Source: Gloeopeniophorella convolvens
Taxonomy: Eukaryota; Basidiomycota; Agaricomycetes; Russulales
Assembly (NCBI GenBank): GCA_022496205.1
Contig: WTXD01000039.1
Coordinates: forward strand, 124,001-188,000
Direction of reading: 5' to 3'
DNA: 64,000 nucleotides
Position 1 is the first letter of the stretch, and the number at the start of each line of letters is the position of its first letter. The notes beneath the pieces were generated by a model. That model ran no database searches. It was not told the DNA's origin and saw nothing but the letters and a program-made list of their open reading frames with translations. Of the stretch, positions 39,901 to 50,467 are shown in pieces. A program made the translations under genes and the position numbers.

Positions 39901-40501
39901 ATCGCTCAGTCCTCACGTTCGCAGCCAATGGTTTGAAACTCACTTCTCGGACCTCGGCATTATATGACTCTTTGTTTACAGCCTTTGCTCGAAGACCGAC
40001 TTCCCGAAAACGCCGTTCCTACACACCGCACACCACGCCGCACCACCACCATATCGCATGGTAAGCCATTTGCCAGACGCGAGCCTCTGCGCTTACCTGA
40101 TCATTCTCAAGAGCAGTCAGAGGAGATATGATAATCATCTCCTTGTTCGGCTGATAGAATAGGGGCAAGAAGAAAGGTATGGTCTTCCCAGCCCCAGTAG
40201 CAGCAATGACTTCACAGTCGATGCCCAGGATCAAACACTCAGCAATATCCAATTGCCAGCTCTCTGGCTTGATCCTGCCATCGGTTCGTCTCAAACACTC
40301 CTCTTCCATCTTCTTCCGAGCTGCAGCTGAGTCATACTTGTCGCCAGCGTTCCGCTGCGCGTCGTTGAGCAATTTCGACGACCGGGTTCGCTCGGTTCGA
40401 TGATTCACCAAGGGTTGCGCGTCTCGTGGTGCCGTGTGGGCTTGCACTTGGCCTTTTTTTGATTGAGCCCTACCTTTTGTAGAAGGGCCGGGCTTAGGCA
40501 T
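36925..40501 (-). CDS. RecQ-like superfamily 2 DNA helicase of the transposon
   Basis: About 1,080 aa. The first true ATG is at 40501. N-terminal basic region, then RecQ motif 0 (KPESWQLDIAECLILG), Walker A ATGAGKT, DEAHC in FLIDEAHCITQWG, SAT in LVTSATLTP, motif IV GVIFFDD, motif V ASEAAGMGCDLSNVEFVVQF, and motif VI QRAGRAGRG. Then a zinc-type Cys cluster (GCRRDV...GLCCDNCA), a Lys/Glu-rich coiled coil (38110-38350), and a long Pro/Ser-rich tail with three repeats of the type SFRDMSMDVAQDMFNNA. An intron around 37325-37413 (donor after MYEG) links to a final proline-rich exon ending at 36925. All helicase motifs are intact, so ATP-driven 3'-5' unwinding is expected. It could process transposon ends or replication intermediates. 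The neighbouring gene is tail-to-tail and only about 60 bp away. Confidence 0.9.
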
Positions 40502-40686
40502 TGAGGATCTGCAGCGGCGCGGGACAGTCTCAGGTTGCGGAGGCAGAGTCCATACATGTTGATCCCGCAAATTTGCTTAGTCCCAAACAGAGATTTACGC
40601 AACAATGCGTGCGTAACCACCGCGTTCTGAGACGCGTCTGGTCATGTGCACGGCACAGAGAACTGATGTAAGCGTCACGCATTGTC

Positions 40687-40884
40687 ACCGATGGGGGGGT
40701 CCTATACGAAGTGCACCAGACCTTCACAGAGCGGAATTACCATGGCTTTTCTCAGGAACGAGCTCAGATTCAAAAGCAGATCATCCAATCACTGTCCCCG
40801 TCCATCGATCCCATCAAACAGATACCCCCGTAGGGGGTCAAAGCCATGGTGATTCCGCTCTGTGAAGGTCTGGGAACGAGACTA
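40687..40884 (-). repeat. Right composite terminal inverted repeat with long internal palindrome
   Basis: Mirror image of the left end but larger. From the outside: TAGTCTCGTTC (40884-40874), then an inverted repeat with 34-nt arms, 40716-40749 and 40840-40873, with one mismatch, separated by a 90-nt loop. The inner block (40687-40710) has G7. The arm begins CCAGACCTTCACAGAGC, close to the left arm. The loop holds a small secondary hairpin, ACCCCCGTAGGGGGT (40824-40838). Confidence 0.9.
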
Positions 40885-40893
40885 CCTGAATCT
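40885..40893. repeat. Right target-site duplication (CCTGAATCT)
   Basis: Identical to 33870-33878. It directly follows the terminal CGAGACTA. Confidence 0.9.
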
Positions 40894-40954
40894 ATAAACG
40901 AGCGGCCGGGGAAAACGAGAGACCCGATATGTAATGTGCAAAGGGGCATTACAG

Positions 40955-40979
40955 CATGGTATATATGATATATATATAT
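40955..40979. repeat. AT dinucleotide microsatellite
   Basis: A TATATATGATATATATATAT-type tract just outside the transposon's right end, in the 3' region of the downstream minus-strand gene. Confidence 0.6.
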
Positions 40980-41062
40980 CGCGGAGGAACAGCAGCGCGG
41001 CGCCGCCGATCGCGGGCGGGGCGGGGTGCGCACGGGGCCAGTTGCAAGCATGTGCCATCGTA

Positions 41063-42203
41063 TCAGACCTTGAGAAAGTCGGTGCGCAGCGAGTCGTCGT
41101 CGCGCCGCTCCGACGTGCGCGTCGCCGCGAACATGAATGGCGACAACAGGGGCCCCGTGCGCCGCGGTCGCGGTGGCGGCGGCAGCGGCGGATGGCGCGG
41201 CTCTGCCACCTCGGACAGTCGCGTCGCTGACGATGGCGAATTGATGGACCACCCCCGGACGGTCGATGCGGACTGCGGTGCCAGCGCGGGGTCGCGAACG
41301 CGCGCGAATCCACGGCCTCGGCGCCATGCGAGGAGGAAGACCACGAGCAGTGCGAGAAGCACGATGCCAAGCACTGCGCCCAATGTTATCGCGGCGATCG
41401 TCGTGGGTCGCGCGGACGACCTTTGGTGCGGGGCGGGCGCAAAGTGAGGTTTGGTGCAAAGGCAACTTAAGCGGGCGCTAGACGCACCTGGTCGATTTAC
41501 TGGACGCTGTTACGGGAACAGCCAGGCTTGACGTCCTTTGCAACGAGTTCAAGGAGTGCGCAACAGTTGGCTCATGTTTAGACGTACTGCGCAGACCATG
41601 GTGGGAGAATTGTTGGGGAAGCGGGGGTTGGAGTTGACGACACGGTGCTGCAAGCGACGTCAGGCAAGGCACGGGCGCAGTTGCATCAATACCCACCGAT
41701 TGGTGTCCTGAGTGAACGTAATAAAATCCAGATCAAACCAAGGACTTTCAATGGTCGGGTGCGCGACGATGGAGACAATGTGCGGTGCGGAGTTGTTCTC
41801 AAAAGTATGTGAGAACAGCAGTTGGCGAAACTCCGTCTCATTGGTCTCTGCGGTCAAGTCCTGCACAAACTCGTCGAAGAACACCGAAAATTGAGCCTGC
41901 AAGGGCGCGATCGTGAGCGGGTCCCGACGCCACATCCCTCGTGGCCTCACGTACATGTTGAGGCCCTGTCGATCCGTAGACAAAAACTGCCGAACCTGAC
42001 AGAACGAGTTGTCCGCATTGTCCGATACGAGCCCCAATAAGTCACTCACCCGAAAAACTGAAATTTACGCTTGCACCGTCGGATAACGCGGCATGGTATG
42101 TGGACTGAAAGAAAGACGATAGGTAGGGGTCGTTGTTAGGCTGACTCTCCCAGGCAGACGAGTACGTCAACAATCCGGATGCGTCGTCGAGCGTGAAATT
42201 CAT
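41063..42203 (-). CDS. Single-pass membrane protein with jelly-roll ectodomain
   Basis: Of a kind common in Agaricomycetes. The start at 42203 gives MNFTLDDASGLLTYSSAWES, and an extracellular beta-rich segment follows (SVNFSFSG / SAVFVYGSTGPQH / AQFSVFFDEF / SAPHIVSIVAHP / WFDLDFITF). Next come a Ser/Thr-rich stalk, one strong transmembrane helix (ITLGAVLGIVLLALLVVFLLAW), a basic stop-transfer sequence and a Pro/Ser-rich cytosolic tail. Introns of 50-70 nt restore frame at about 42051-41997, 41960-41904 and two more before the membrane exon. No cleavable signal peptide is visible at this start; an upstream exon may be missing. The function of the family is not established; sugar binding or surface sensing is often suggested. 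The transposon is inserted 170 bp beyond its stop codon, probably in or near the 3' untranslated region. Confidence 0.7.
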
Positions 42204-42868
42204 TTTCTTGAGATATAGATTTTGCTGGTCATTCGGGTAAGGACAGGGTAGGCCGAACACTACGAAATACACCCGCTGAGGGGAGAGGATGGAGGATGGA
42301 AGGAAAAAAGGCTGGTCGTCTAGAGAGACCACGCATTCTGGCAACCACACAAGCTCTACACGTTCGAATCCCGCTATTGGAGAACACTTGCTTGACGGAC
42401 AAGCCCAGATCGGTTGGGCAGGCCCCCAGGGCAGGCCGTAATGTTTATGAGGCCGTTGCCATTGAAGCTGAGAAGTCACCGGTGTATACGTGCTGAGAAC
42501 ACCAGAGTCGGCTCCGAGCCAGTGGTGGCAAAGTTCCCATGTCCCATGTCACAAAGGACGACTAGAATCAGCCAGTCTACAGACGATTGCTCACTGGTCG
42601 ATATGTGACAATATCATCATAAGTAGTATCGTGAATGAATGGACAGAAGCAAGGCCCATCGAGATGATGAGGGGGCGAGTTCGAAGCGTTCGGAAATGAG
42701 GGTCGCCCGGTGTTTGTCTGTGCTTGTGATTCCCACTGTATGGCGAAGTCGCGACCCGACAGGCACACATATTGCCAAAGCGCTAACTGCCAATACATCC
42801 AGCAGATAGGCTAATCCACGCTTGACTGGCACGGTACTACCGCGGTTTGGAGCAACTTGAACGGAAAA
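42204..42868. other. Divergent promoter region
   Basis: About 660 bp between the divergent membrane protein and DBR1 genes. It likely contains both promoters. No further gene was seen. Confidence 0.5.
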
Positions 42869-44499
42869 ATGAAGGTTCTCACAAAGTCTTGCACGCCAGG
42901 CACGCTGCTCACAGGCCGCGTCTCAGGTCGCTGTCGAAGGATGCTGCCACGGCGAGCTCGACGCGATCTACGGCCACATCCAGAAGCTCGAGGCCCAGAA
43001 CAACTACAAGGTCGACCTTCTCCTCATCTGCGGCGACTTTGAGGCTATTCGCGACAATCGCGACTTGCAAACAATGGCCGTGCCGCAAAAGTACAAGCAG
43101 ATGGGCGACTTTCACAAGTGAGCCGCTCTCTGCGCGTGTCGAGTGGGTGCAGCGCGGGCGCCGTCGCTCGACTGAGCCGTCGTTTCCCAGGTACCACAAG
43201 GGCGAGGCTACGGCCCCGGTCCTGACCATCGTCATTGGTGGGAACCACGAGGCGTCCAACCACCTGTGGGAGCTGTGAGATCCGGCGGATTGCTCCCGCG
43301 CGCAGTGGTATTGAGCTCCTCGCAGATACCACGGTGGTTGGCTCGCGCCCAACATCTACTTTCTCGGCCACGCGGGGTGCGTTCAGGTGAACGGCCTGCG
43401 TATCGCAGGCGCGTCGGGGATCTTCAAGCAGCATGATTACCACCGCGGTGAGCCGCTTGCCCGCGCGTCTCGAACTCTAATCTCAACGACGCATTGCACC
43501 GCTACTACAGGCCATTTTGAGAAGGAGCCGTACGACAACTCGGCGATGCGTAGCATCTACCATATACGCGAGTTTAACGTCCGCCGTCTGTCGCTGGTGA
43601 GCACCCGCCGCTGCCAGCACCGCACAGGCTCACCTCAGTCCAGCTCTCCCCGCCCGACGTCTTCCTGTCGCACGACTGGCCGAGCGGCATCGAACAGCAC
43701 GGCGACGTGCGCGACCTCCTGCGGCGCAAGCCGTTCTTTCGGAACGACATCCAGTCGGGCCAGCTGGGATCGCCGCCTCTGGCAGGTCTCCTGCAGACGC
43801 TCCAGCCGGCATGGTGGTTCGCCGCGCACCTGCACACGCGATTTGAGGCGCGGGTGCGGCATGGGCCTCCACCAGAACCAGAAGCGGCCGCTGCCGTAGC
43901 CGCCGTGCACAACCCCGACGAGATTGTGATCGGCGACGAGGACGAGGACGAGGGGACTGACGCAGCGGCGGACGCGGGCGCGGACAAAGGTGCTGCGGCA
44001 CCCGCGCCGCAGAACCCAGATGAGATCGCACTCGACGATGAATTTGACGACGTCGCGCCGCCACCGCCACCTGCGCGTGAGACGCGTTTCCTGGCGTTGG
44101 ACAAGTGCCTCCCACGACGACAGTTCCTCGAGGTGTGCCTCTCCTCCCCCTCCCTCGCTTTCCCGCTGACATCCTTCCCCACAGATCGTCGATATACCCG
44201 CGCCCAACGAGCCGCCAGACGGCGGCGCCCCCGCGCTGGCCTACGACACCGAGTGGCTCGCGATCACACGCGCGTTCCAGCCATACCTCTCGCGGCGGCG
44301 CGAGCAAGCCGCCTACCCTGACGAGCCTGCGGCGCGAAGCGCCGTCGCGAGCGCACACGAGTGGGTGACGGCGCACGCGCTCCCTGCGCTGGGCCCAGAC
44401 GCGCGCGTCGACGCGTGCCAGCGCTTCGCGGACGGCGCGCGCGGGCAGACTGCAGCGTTCGCCGCGCTGCTGGGGATCGAGAACGTAGTCGCGCGGTAG
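42869..44499 (+). CDS. DBR1: RNA lariat debranching enzyme
   Basis: A metallophosphoesterase that hydrolyses the 2'-5' bond of excised intron lariats in the nucleus. The first coding exon is only ATGAAG (42869-42874); splicing to 42927 gives [17 protein letters not shown], the canonical Dbr1 N-terminus. Metal-binding and active-site motifs follow: [60 protein letters not shown] and [14 protein letters not shown] low-complexity acidic insert (IGDEDEDEG region) precedes a conserved [15 protein letters not shown] and the C-terminal DBR1 domain ([16 protein letters not shown]...). About six short introns, all in frame. No missing key residue. Confidence 0.95.
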
Positions 44500-47400
44500 C
44501 GAGGCGGGCCAGGCCGGGCAAGACAAAACGCAGCACGAGCAACAGCGGGGTGATGTCGCGGCGCTGGCATCTGTGTCAGTGCCATCAGACGCCCCGCGCG
44601 AGCGCTATGCGCTGGGCCCGTCGGGGCCCCTCGCGAAGTTGCTTCGCCGCTGGCATCAGCATCACCCGCACCATCATTCGTTTTAAATTTCCTTTCTGCC
44701 CTGTCTGGCTGTCTGTTTGCCTGTCTGGATATCGCATGGTGATGCACGAGCGAGCGAGCGAGCGACTGTGCGAGTACAAGGTAGCGGCGTCCCGTCGGGG
44801 CAGGAGAAGCGAAGCGCGCGCGGGCGCGCCGCGTATCAGAGGCATCGGTCAGCAGCGGGCAGCATGGGCCTGCGTGATCGCGGTCTGAGCTCGCCTGTCT
44901 ATCACCTGCGCGCTCATGTTTGGGGTGCTGTTGGGTACCCACAGCGCGCAGCTGCAGGCGCCTGCTGCTGGCTCTAATTCCTGGGGGCCCCGCGCAGGAA
45001 GAAGCGCAGCACCGCTGCGAGCGGGTGGACATACGGGTAACGTACGCCGCCGCCGCACAGTCGCCGCGCGGCCCCGCGCGAAAGCCGGAACGCTGTCACG
45101 ATCAACGTTCGGCGTGCTAACGTCAAGCCGGTGCATGGAATCAGTTGCAGAACACGACAGACACGCTCTCGCAAACTCAAACCCAAAACGCGCACGAAGC
45201 CCAAGAATTTGGGTGCGTGTGTAGCAGCCTTACTGCAGGCGCGCGCCATGGCCACTGCCACCCGTGCACGTCGTGGGCAAATTGCGACTCAGCCGCAACT
45301 CGTGTCGACGTCTGACTGCAGCAGCAGGTAGTGGTAGTAGTGGTGGTGGTGGCACGTCTTCTATTAGCACGCGGACAGTGGCGCAGGACGATCAGCGCAC
45401 GCCGTAAGACAGCAATAATTACAGCGTGCTTCTGGGCTCTGCTGAACGCGAACCGCGGCGGGGCTTATCGCGGCGCCTCCCTTTGGCTTGACGTGTACCC
45501 TGCAAACTTTGCCTCCCTTGGTGCGGTGTGGCATGGCTAAAGGGTCCGCCCGCCCGTGCGGGCGCAACAACTTGCCTGCGGCGACGAACGTGCGGCGCAG
45601 AGGCGCACGTAGCAGCGAGCGCGTGACGCAGCGGGCCAGGCCCCCCGAATCGCACGCGACTCTGCGCGCGAAGCGCGCCCCGAAAGCGGCACCGGCACTC
45701 CATTGCGCACGGACGACGTGAGCAGGATGCTGTCACCAGTCCACCGAACGTCGACGCCCGCGGACGGGGGGACTCGCCGTATATGAGCGAACACGACAAT
45801 ATGATGGTCCAGATGCGGCGCGAAACGCGGACGTTGCTGGAGTGGACATGTATGAAATCGTGCATTTGATGCGGAAGATGTATCCTGTCATGCTGTCGTC
45901 GCCACGTACGCTCGATCGATCGCGTCGCGAGCAATGGGGGGAAGCTACATACATAGGGCGTGCAGTGCGCTCCGGACCCGCGCGCACGGTGTGCGGCGCT
46001 CGTGCGTGCGATGGCGCGGCCGGCCCAGGTACCGCGGGCGCCCGCGAGGACAAGCGCGGCGAGGCCCAGTACTGCAGCTAGGCACGGAGCAGTGCAAGCT
46101 GTGCCCGCCGCCGGGCCCTGTGCAGCGATCCGCGCCCTCGAGCCGCGGGCGACGTCGAGCGAGCTTCGCGGTCCCGCCCCGCCACCGCATGTGGGAGTCA
46201 GTGTACATGTACAGCCCTTCAATTATGCCGCAATGCTATCCCTCCCCGTTCGCGCGCGCGCACGCCGCGTGCGGTTGCCCCACTCCAGTCTCCAGGCACG
46301 CACCGGCACCACCGTCCGCAAGTCCCAGCCGCTCGCGTGCGCGCACGCGAGCGCGTCCCTGGGCCTGACAATCCCGCGACGTAACGGTGACGCGATGCTT
46401 TCGCCCGTCCTGCGTGTCGGGCGCCCCGCAGCTTCCAGTCATGCCGTGGAACGCAGAACCGCGCAGGGCACGATCAGGAGAGCTTAAGTCGACCCCTGTG
46501 TGCCCTGCGTGCTTCGCGCCCGAGCACGGCGCGCGCGTGCGTCGGCGAGAGCGTGCGAGTTTCCGTGCGCCTTCCGACGTGTCGGTGGGCACCCGCCCGC
46601 ACAGGCGTACAAACAAAAGAGCGAGCGCGCGCGCGCGGGGCGCGACGATTGGCGCGCCGGCGAGACGGGCCCAGGCTCGGGGGCAATTGTGGGCAGGCGC
46701 GCGTGTGCGTGCAGTGGTCGACTCGGGGCCGCCTGTTCTGGCCTGTGCTTCCCACTCGCTCGCTCGCTCGCACGAGCTTCCTGTGTCGGGGAGCTGGGGG
46801 CGTGTTTGCGGGCCGGGAGAGTTTGTGCAGGTGATGCGCGTGCAGGCTGAGGCTGATGTCGATGATGGCAGATGATGGGTGAGTGCGCATTAGGTAAGCC
46901 AACTCCGCACAGCTGTTTCCGATCGCCTGGCGCAGACGCGATATTGCTGAATGGGCCGCGGTTCGATGGCGGCAGCTCAGTTTGTGATGCACCTGACGAG
47001 AGCGGGGGCCCAATGGCATCGCCCAGCCAAACAAGCAGCGCAAGCGGACCCGCCAAGAGGCCGACCGAGTGCAAATGAATTGTTGAAATCAGAGGGAAAC
47101 ATAACGTGCCCTGAGGGGAAATGACGCGCGCGCCCTCCAGCTTCCCATGCACGTCTCGCTTCGCGCACCGGGTAATAGGAATATACGCACGCGTGCACGT
47201 ACACAACCAACTTTCTTTTTTTTTTTTCTCTCTCTTCGCGTGCATATGCGCGGGCAGATAACGGCGCCACCTGACCCCGGCGTGATGTCGGCGTGCGGCG
47301 CGCGAGCGCCCGGCATCGCGTGCTCGGTGAGTGCGCTGGGGGTCGGGGCAAGACATTGGGCAGCAGCAATGGATGCGGGGAGTACCCCTGACGGGCACGG

Positions 47401-48292
47401 TTCCGCAGAGTGGTATAATGAAGAAGCTACATATATACTTAGGGGAAGGCAAGGGGGGTTAAGTGACTCCCCTTGCCCTGGGAGGGATGAGCACGCCATG
47501 ACCGAGTACGTAGGCGCTGAGACGGCGTGAGCTCCACAGAGATCGCCGGAGGGGGGCAGTGGATCGGGCGAGGGAAGTGACCTGACGCGTGGAGTGGCTG
47601 AAGTGAGCGTGGGTGGTGTGTGAGAGGGGACGACCGTGGCGAGGGCGCCAGGGACGGCGAGGCAAAAGGGAGAACAAAGGTGGGAAGGGCGGGGGAGCGA
47701 TCGGGATCTTCAGGAGAGCTCGAATGGCATGTTCGAGGCAATCGCGCAAGCGTGCGGCGAGTGAGAAACGGGGGCGAAAGGGTGGGCCGGAGAAAAGAAG
47801 CAGGTTCTGAATGATAGAGTAAAGTTGGAATAGTCGGGGGTTACGTATGGAGCACTGTGACAGATGGCGGGTGATGGCGGGTGCAGTTGCGCTTGCAGGC
47901 GAGATGACTGTGAGTCGGTTTGTGGGGATCATGGTACACTATCGGGCGGTTGGTGAGCGTGTCATAGCGTGTCGTCGAGCGTGTCGCAGCACGGCGAGCG
48001 TCGACTCTGAGCGGGGCGGGGGATGGACTGGGTGGGAGTGGCGGGGGTTATCGCATTAGGCCAAATGCGGGGATGGGCGGCTTTGGATGGACGGAAAAAT
48101 CGGATCAAGCGGGAACCGGGAGGACGGCGGGATGCGAGGACTTCGGGGTGGCCGGCCGGGCGAGGGTGCCTTAATGTTGGGTATGATATGATAAAGGATA
48201 ATTTGTGCGGATAATTTTTCGCTCAGGCACGAGATTGCCTTATAGCCCATCGACCCGCCACGACTCGTCGTCTTCCCTTCTTCTCTCTCCGT
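44500..48292. other. Gene-poor, very GC-rich upstream region of the zinc-finger gene
   Basis: About 3.8 kb with long spurious frames on both strands caused by high GC (for example 46484-47452 minus), but no family motifs. A T12 tract lies at 47216-47227, a purine-rich block at about 47590-47790, and a TATAATG-like element near 47414. It may be an extended promoter and leader of the transcription factor that follows. Confidence 0.45.
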
Positions 48293-50467
48293 ATGGACCG
48301 CCACGAACAGGACGTCCTTCCCCTCGTCGCCCCCAACGGCGCCCAGCAGCCCCCGAATCCTGCCGCGACCGCCGCAGCGGCCGCGGCAGCGCAGGGCGTC
48401 AACAGGCGCTACCGCCCCGCGCCCGCAAAAACATTCCAGTGTCGCGGCTATGGAGACTGTCGCATGGTCTTCAGCAGGAGCGAACACCTCGCCAGGCACA
48501 TCAGGTCCCTTACCCCTTGTTCTCCTCCTCCGCTTCTTGCTAACCCCCGCTACCCCAGGAAACACACAGGAGAGCGGCCCTTTACCTGCCACTGCGGAAA
48601 GCAGTTTTCGCGTCTCGACAATCTCCGCCAGCATGCCCAGACCGTCCACGCCGATAAGCAGGATGCAAACGAACGCATGATGCGCGATCTCTCCTCTCTT
48701 CATGCGACCATGGCTGCCGCGAACAAGGCTACCCAGCACCGCGGCAAGCGCGGCGCACAGCTCCCCCCTCCCGTCGCCGTCTCGCTCTCTGCGGACTCTA
48801 TATCCGACAGCTCCGCCGGCGGAGGTCCTCCCGCTAACCAGCACCACCATCATCAACAAAATGGCTCTCAGGGCGGCGGCGTCAAGCAAGAGGACATCCA
48901 GTCTGGCCTCCCTCTCGTCTCCCAGCGTCCCGGCACCAGCACCGGCTACGAGGGTGACACCGATATCCTCTATCACCATCAACAGCACCAGCAGCACTCC
49001 TCCCGCTCCTGGTACGTCCCGCCCGGCCAAGAGGTAGACAGGCCCCATTCTCGCCAGGTCAGCAGTCATTCCTTTCGTGACCCCGGCCAGTCCTTTCGTG
49101 CCCCCTCCTCCGCCTCCCCCACCTCACCTGCATCCGCCACCGCTCCATCCGCCGCCGCTTCCATCTCATCATCCTCACCCTCATCAGCACACCACAACTA
49201 CCCCGGCCAGTCCTTTCTCGCCTCGCGAGAGTCACTCGTCGACTTCGGTGTCTCCGATCTCCCATCCCCCTGGTCCACCACCGCACGCGCCACCTCAGCA
49301 GCAGATCGCCGACCCGGCTCTAGCAGCCGTCCGTCCACTGCATCTCGCGAACCTCCCGACGCATATCCTCGAACCCTCCCACCCCTCTCAGCTGTCGTCT
49401 CCTCATCCCTCCCCCCATCCCAATGGGGTACAGTCCCCCCACAATCCTTTTTTTCCCTTCCCTCCGGCCCAGGCATTATCCCGCCAAGACCGACCACCGC
49501 TACACGTCCAGGCACAGCTCCCGCAGCGTACTACCCCTCCCACCCTTCATTCGGCGGCAACGGAGGATCAGCTGGAATGGTATTATCAACAACATCAGCA
49601 GCAGCAACGAGCGGGAACGGCGGCTACGGGGGAGAACTGGGCGGCAACCGCTCATCAGGATACTATGGCAGTTCCGCCGATGCATCCACCGACTCCTCAA
49701 TCGGCGGTGGATACGACTCGCCATTTTCTTTCCACCCACCGGCACTCACCGAACAACCTGCCTACTCGCGGAAGCGACCCTACTCTGGAATCGACGATGA
49801 TGACCGGGACCGGCTCGGCTCCTCCGCAGGCGGCTCAGAATCTCGACCGCAATCTCGCAGACTCTCCGTCATGGAGCTCTGCAATGACACCGATGCCGAT
49901 CCCACAGCTCGACCATTTTTACCACTTTCAGCAAACCAGGGCGGCTCCTCCATCGCCAATGGGGGCTCATCGCGGCCAGGCACCGCCTCCACCAGCTTCG
50001 CAGCCCTCGCACTCGCCGATGCCCCCACCCCGCGCGAGCAGCAGCAACAATCTTCACTACGCTCAGGAGCTCCGCCATCAGCAGGAAGCTCAGCTGCGCA
50101 GTTTACAAGCCCAGGCTCAAGCCCAAGCCCACGCACAAGCCCACGCGGAGGCAGCTCAAGCGCAGGCACAAGCCCGCGCGCAGGCCCAAGCGGCGGCGGA
50201 CGAGTACAACACGCCCACCAGCAGCAGCGCACCCCAGTATTCGGGTCCATCGTACCCTCCACCGTACTTCGACATGGAGCAGCATCACCTCCCTTACGCG
50301 CCGGCCCCGGCGGGCCCGGCGGCGCGTACACCTCCCCAGGCTCCTCACCCGGTGCAGGCGCTCCACGCGGTTACGGCCCGCCAGAGCCTCGCCGCGACCG
50401 CGCAGACCAGGTTCGACTCGCGGTCTCTTCTCCCCACGCCGCCTCTGCACTTGGGATGAGGGTCTGA
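48293..50467 (+). CDS. C2H2 zinc-finger transcription factor
   Basis: A nuclear DNA-binding regulator of about 704 aa. The start at 48293 follows a pyrimidine-rich leader. After a short Ala-rich N-terminus come two adjacent C2H2 fingers: [24 protein letters not shown] and [30 protein letters not shown], joined across a 60-nt intron at about 48505-48564. The linker HTGERPF is canonical. The rest is low-complexity (His/Gln, Ser/Pro, Gly stretches) with a short conserved-looking island ([16 protein letters not shown] and [12 protein letters not shown]) typical of basidiomycete two-finger factors. The C-terminus is [13 protein letters not shown]. Targets cannot be inferred. The large upstream and downstream gene-poor regions fit a heavily regulated gene. 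Confidence 0.9.
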   Translation: MDRHEQDVLPLVAPNGAQQPPNPAATAAAAAAAQGVNRRYRPAPAKTFQCRGYGDCRMVFSRSEHLARHIRSLTPCSPPPLLANPRYPRKHTGERPFTCHCGKQFSRLDNLRQHAQTVHADKQDANERMMRDLSSLHATMAAANKATQHRGKRGAQLPPPVAVSLSADSISDSSAGGGPPANQHHHHQQNGSQGGGVKQEDIQSGLPLVSQRPGTSTGYEGDTDILYHHQQHQQHSSRSWYVPPGQEVDRPHSRQVSSHSFRDPGQSFRAPSSASPTSPASATAPSAAASISSSSPSSAHHNYPGQSFLASRESLVDFGVSDLPSPWSTTARATSAADRRPGSSSRPSTASREPPDAYPRTLPPLSAVVSSSLPPSQWGTVPPQSFFSLPSGPGIIPPRPTTATRPGTAPAAYYPSHPSFGGNGGSAGMVLSTTSAAATSGNGGYGGELGGNRSSGYYGSSADASTDSSIGGGYDSPFSFHPPALTEQPAYSRKRPYSGIDDDDRDRLGSSAGGSESRPQSRRLSVMELCNDTDADPTARPFLPLSANQGGSSIANGGSSRPGTASTSFAALALADAPTPREQQQQSSLRSGAPPSAGSSAAQFTSPGSSPSPRTSPRGGSSSAGTSPRAGPSGGGRVQHAHQQQRTPVFGSIVPSTVLRHGAASPPLRAGPGGPGGAYTSPGSSPGAGAPRGYGPPEPRRDRADQVRLAVSSPHAASALGMRV

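Larger units (their letters stand above)
33879..40884. mobile_element. Complete DNA transposon carrying DUF6589 and RecQ-like helicase genes (7006 bp)
   Basis: Bounded by a perfect 9-bp direct repeat. The ends are related inverted repeats beginning TAGTCTCG on the left and ending CGAGACTA on the right. Each terminus continues into CCAGAC-TT-CAGAGC, then the reverse complement of that block, then a shared inner block TTCGTATAGG(CG)ACCCCCCC(A)TCGGT (33938-33961 left; 40687-40710 right, inverted). Inside are two convergent genes filling most of the unit: DUF6589 (plus) and a RecQ-like helicase (minus), with stops about 60 bp apart. Clean ends and an undecayed duplication suggest a fairly recent insertion. 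The target-site duplication argues against Helitron or Crypton. AcademH transposons (transposase plus SF2 helicase) are the closest concept I know, from memory. Confidence 0.9.

Noticed and set aside
33879..40884. Helitron or Crypton identity for the helicase-bearing element
   Set aside because: A 9-bp target duplication and terminal inverted repeats are present. No Rep/HUH or tyrosine-recombinase motif was seen, and the helicase is RecQ-like, not Pif1-like.
42360..42380. B-box-like GTTCGAATCCCGC
   Set aside because: No A box or cloverleaf upstream.
46484..47452. 322-codon minus-strand open frame
   Set aside because: Arg/Ala/Pro/Cys-rich composition, no motif and no splice logic. Typical shadow of very GC-rich non-coding DNA.
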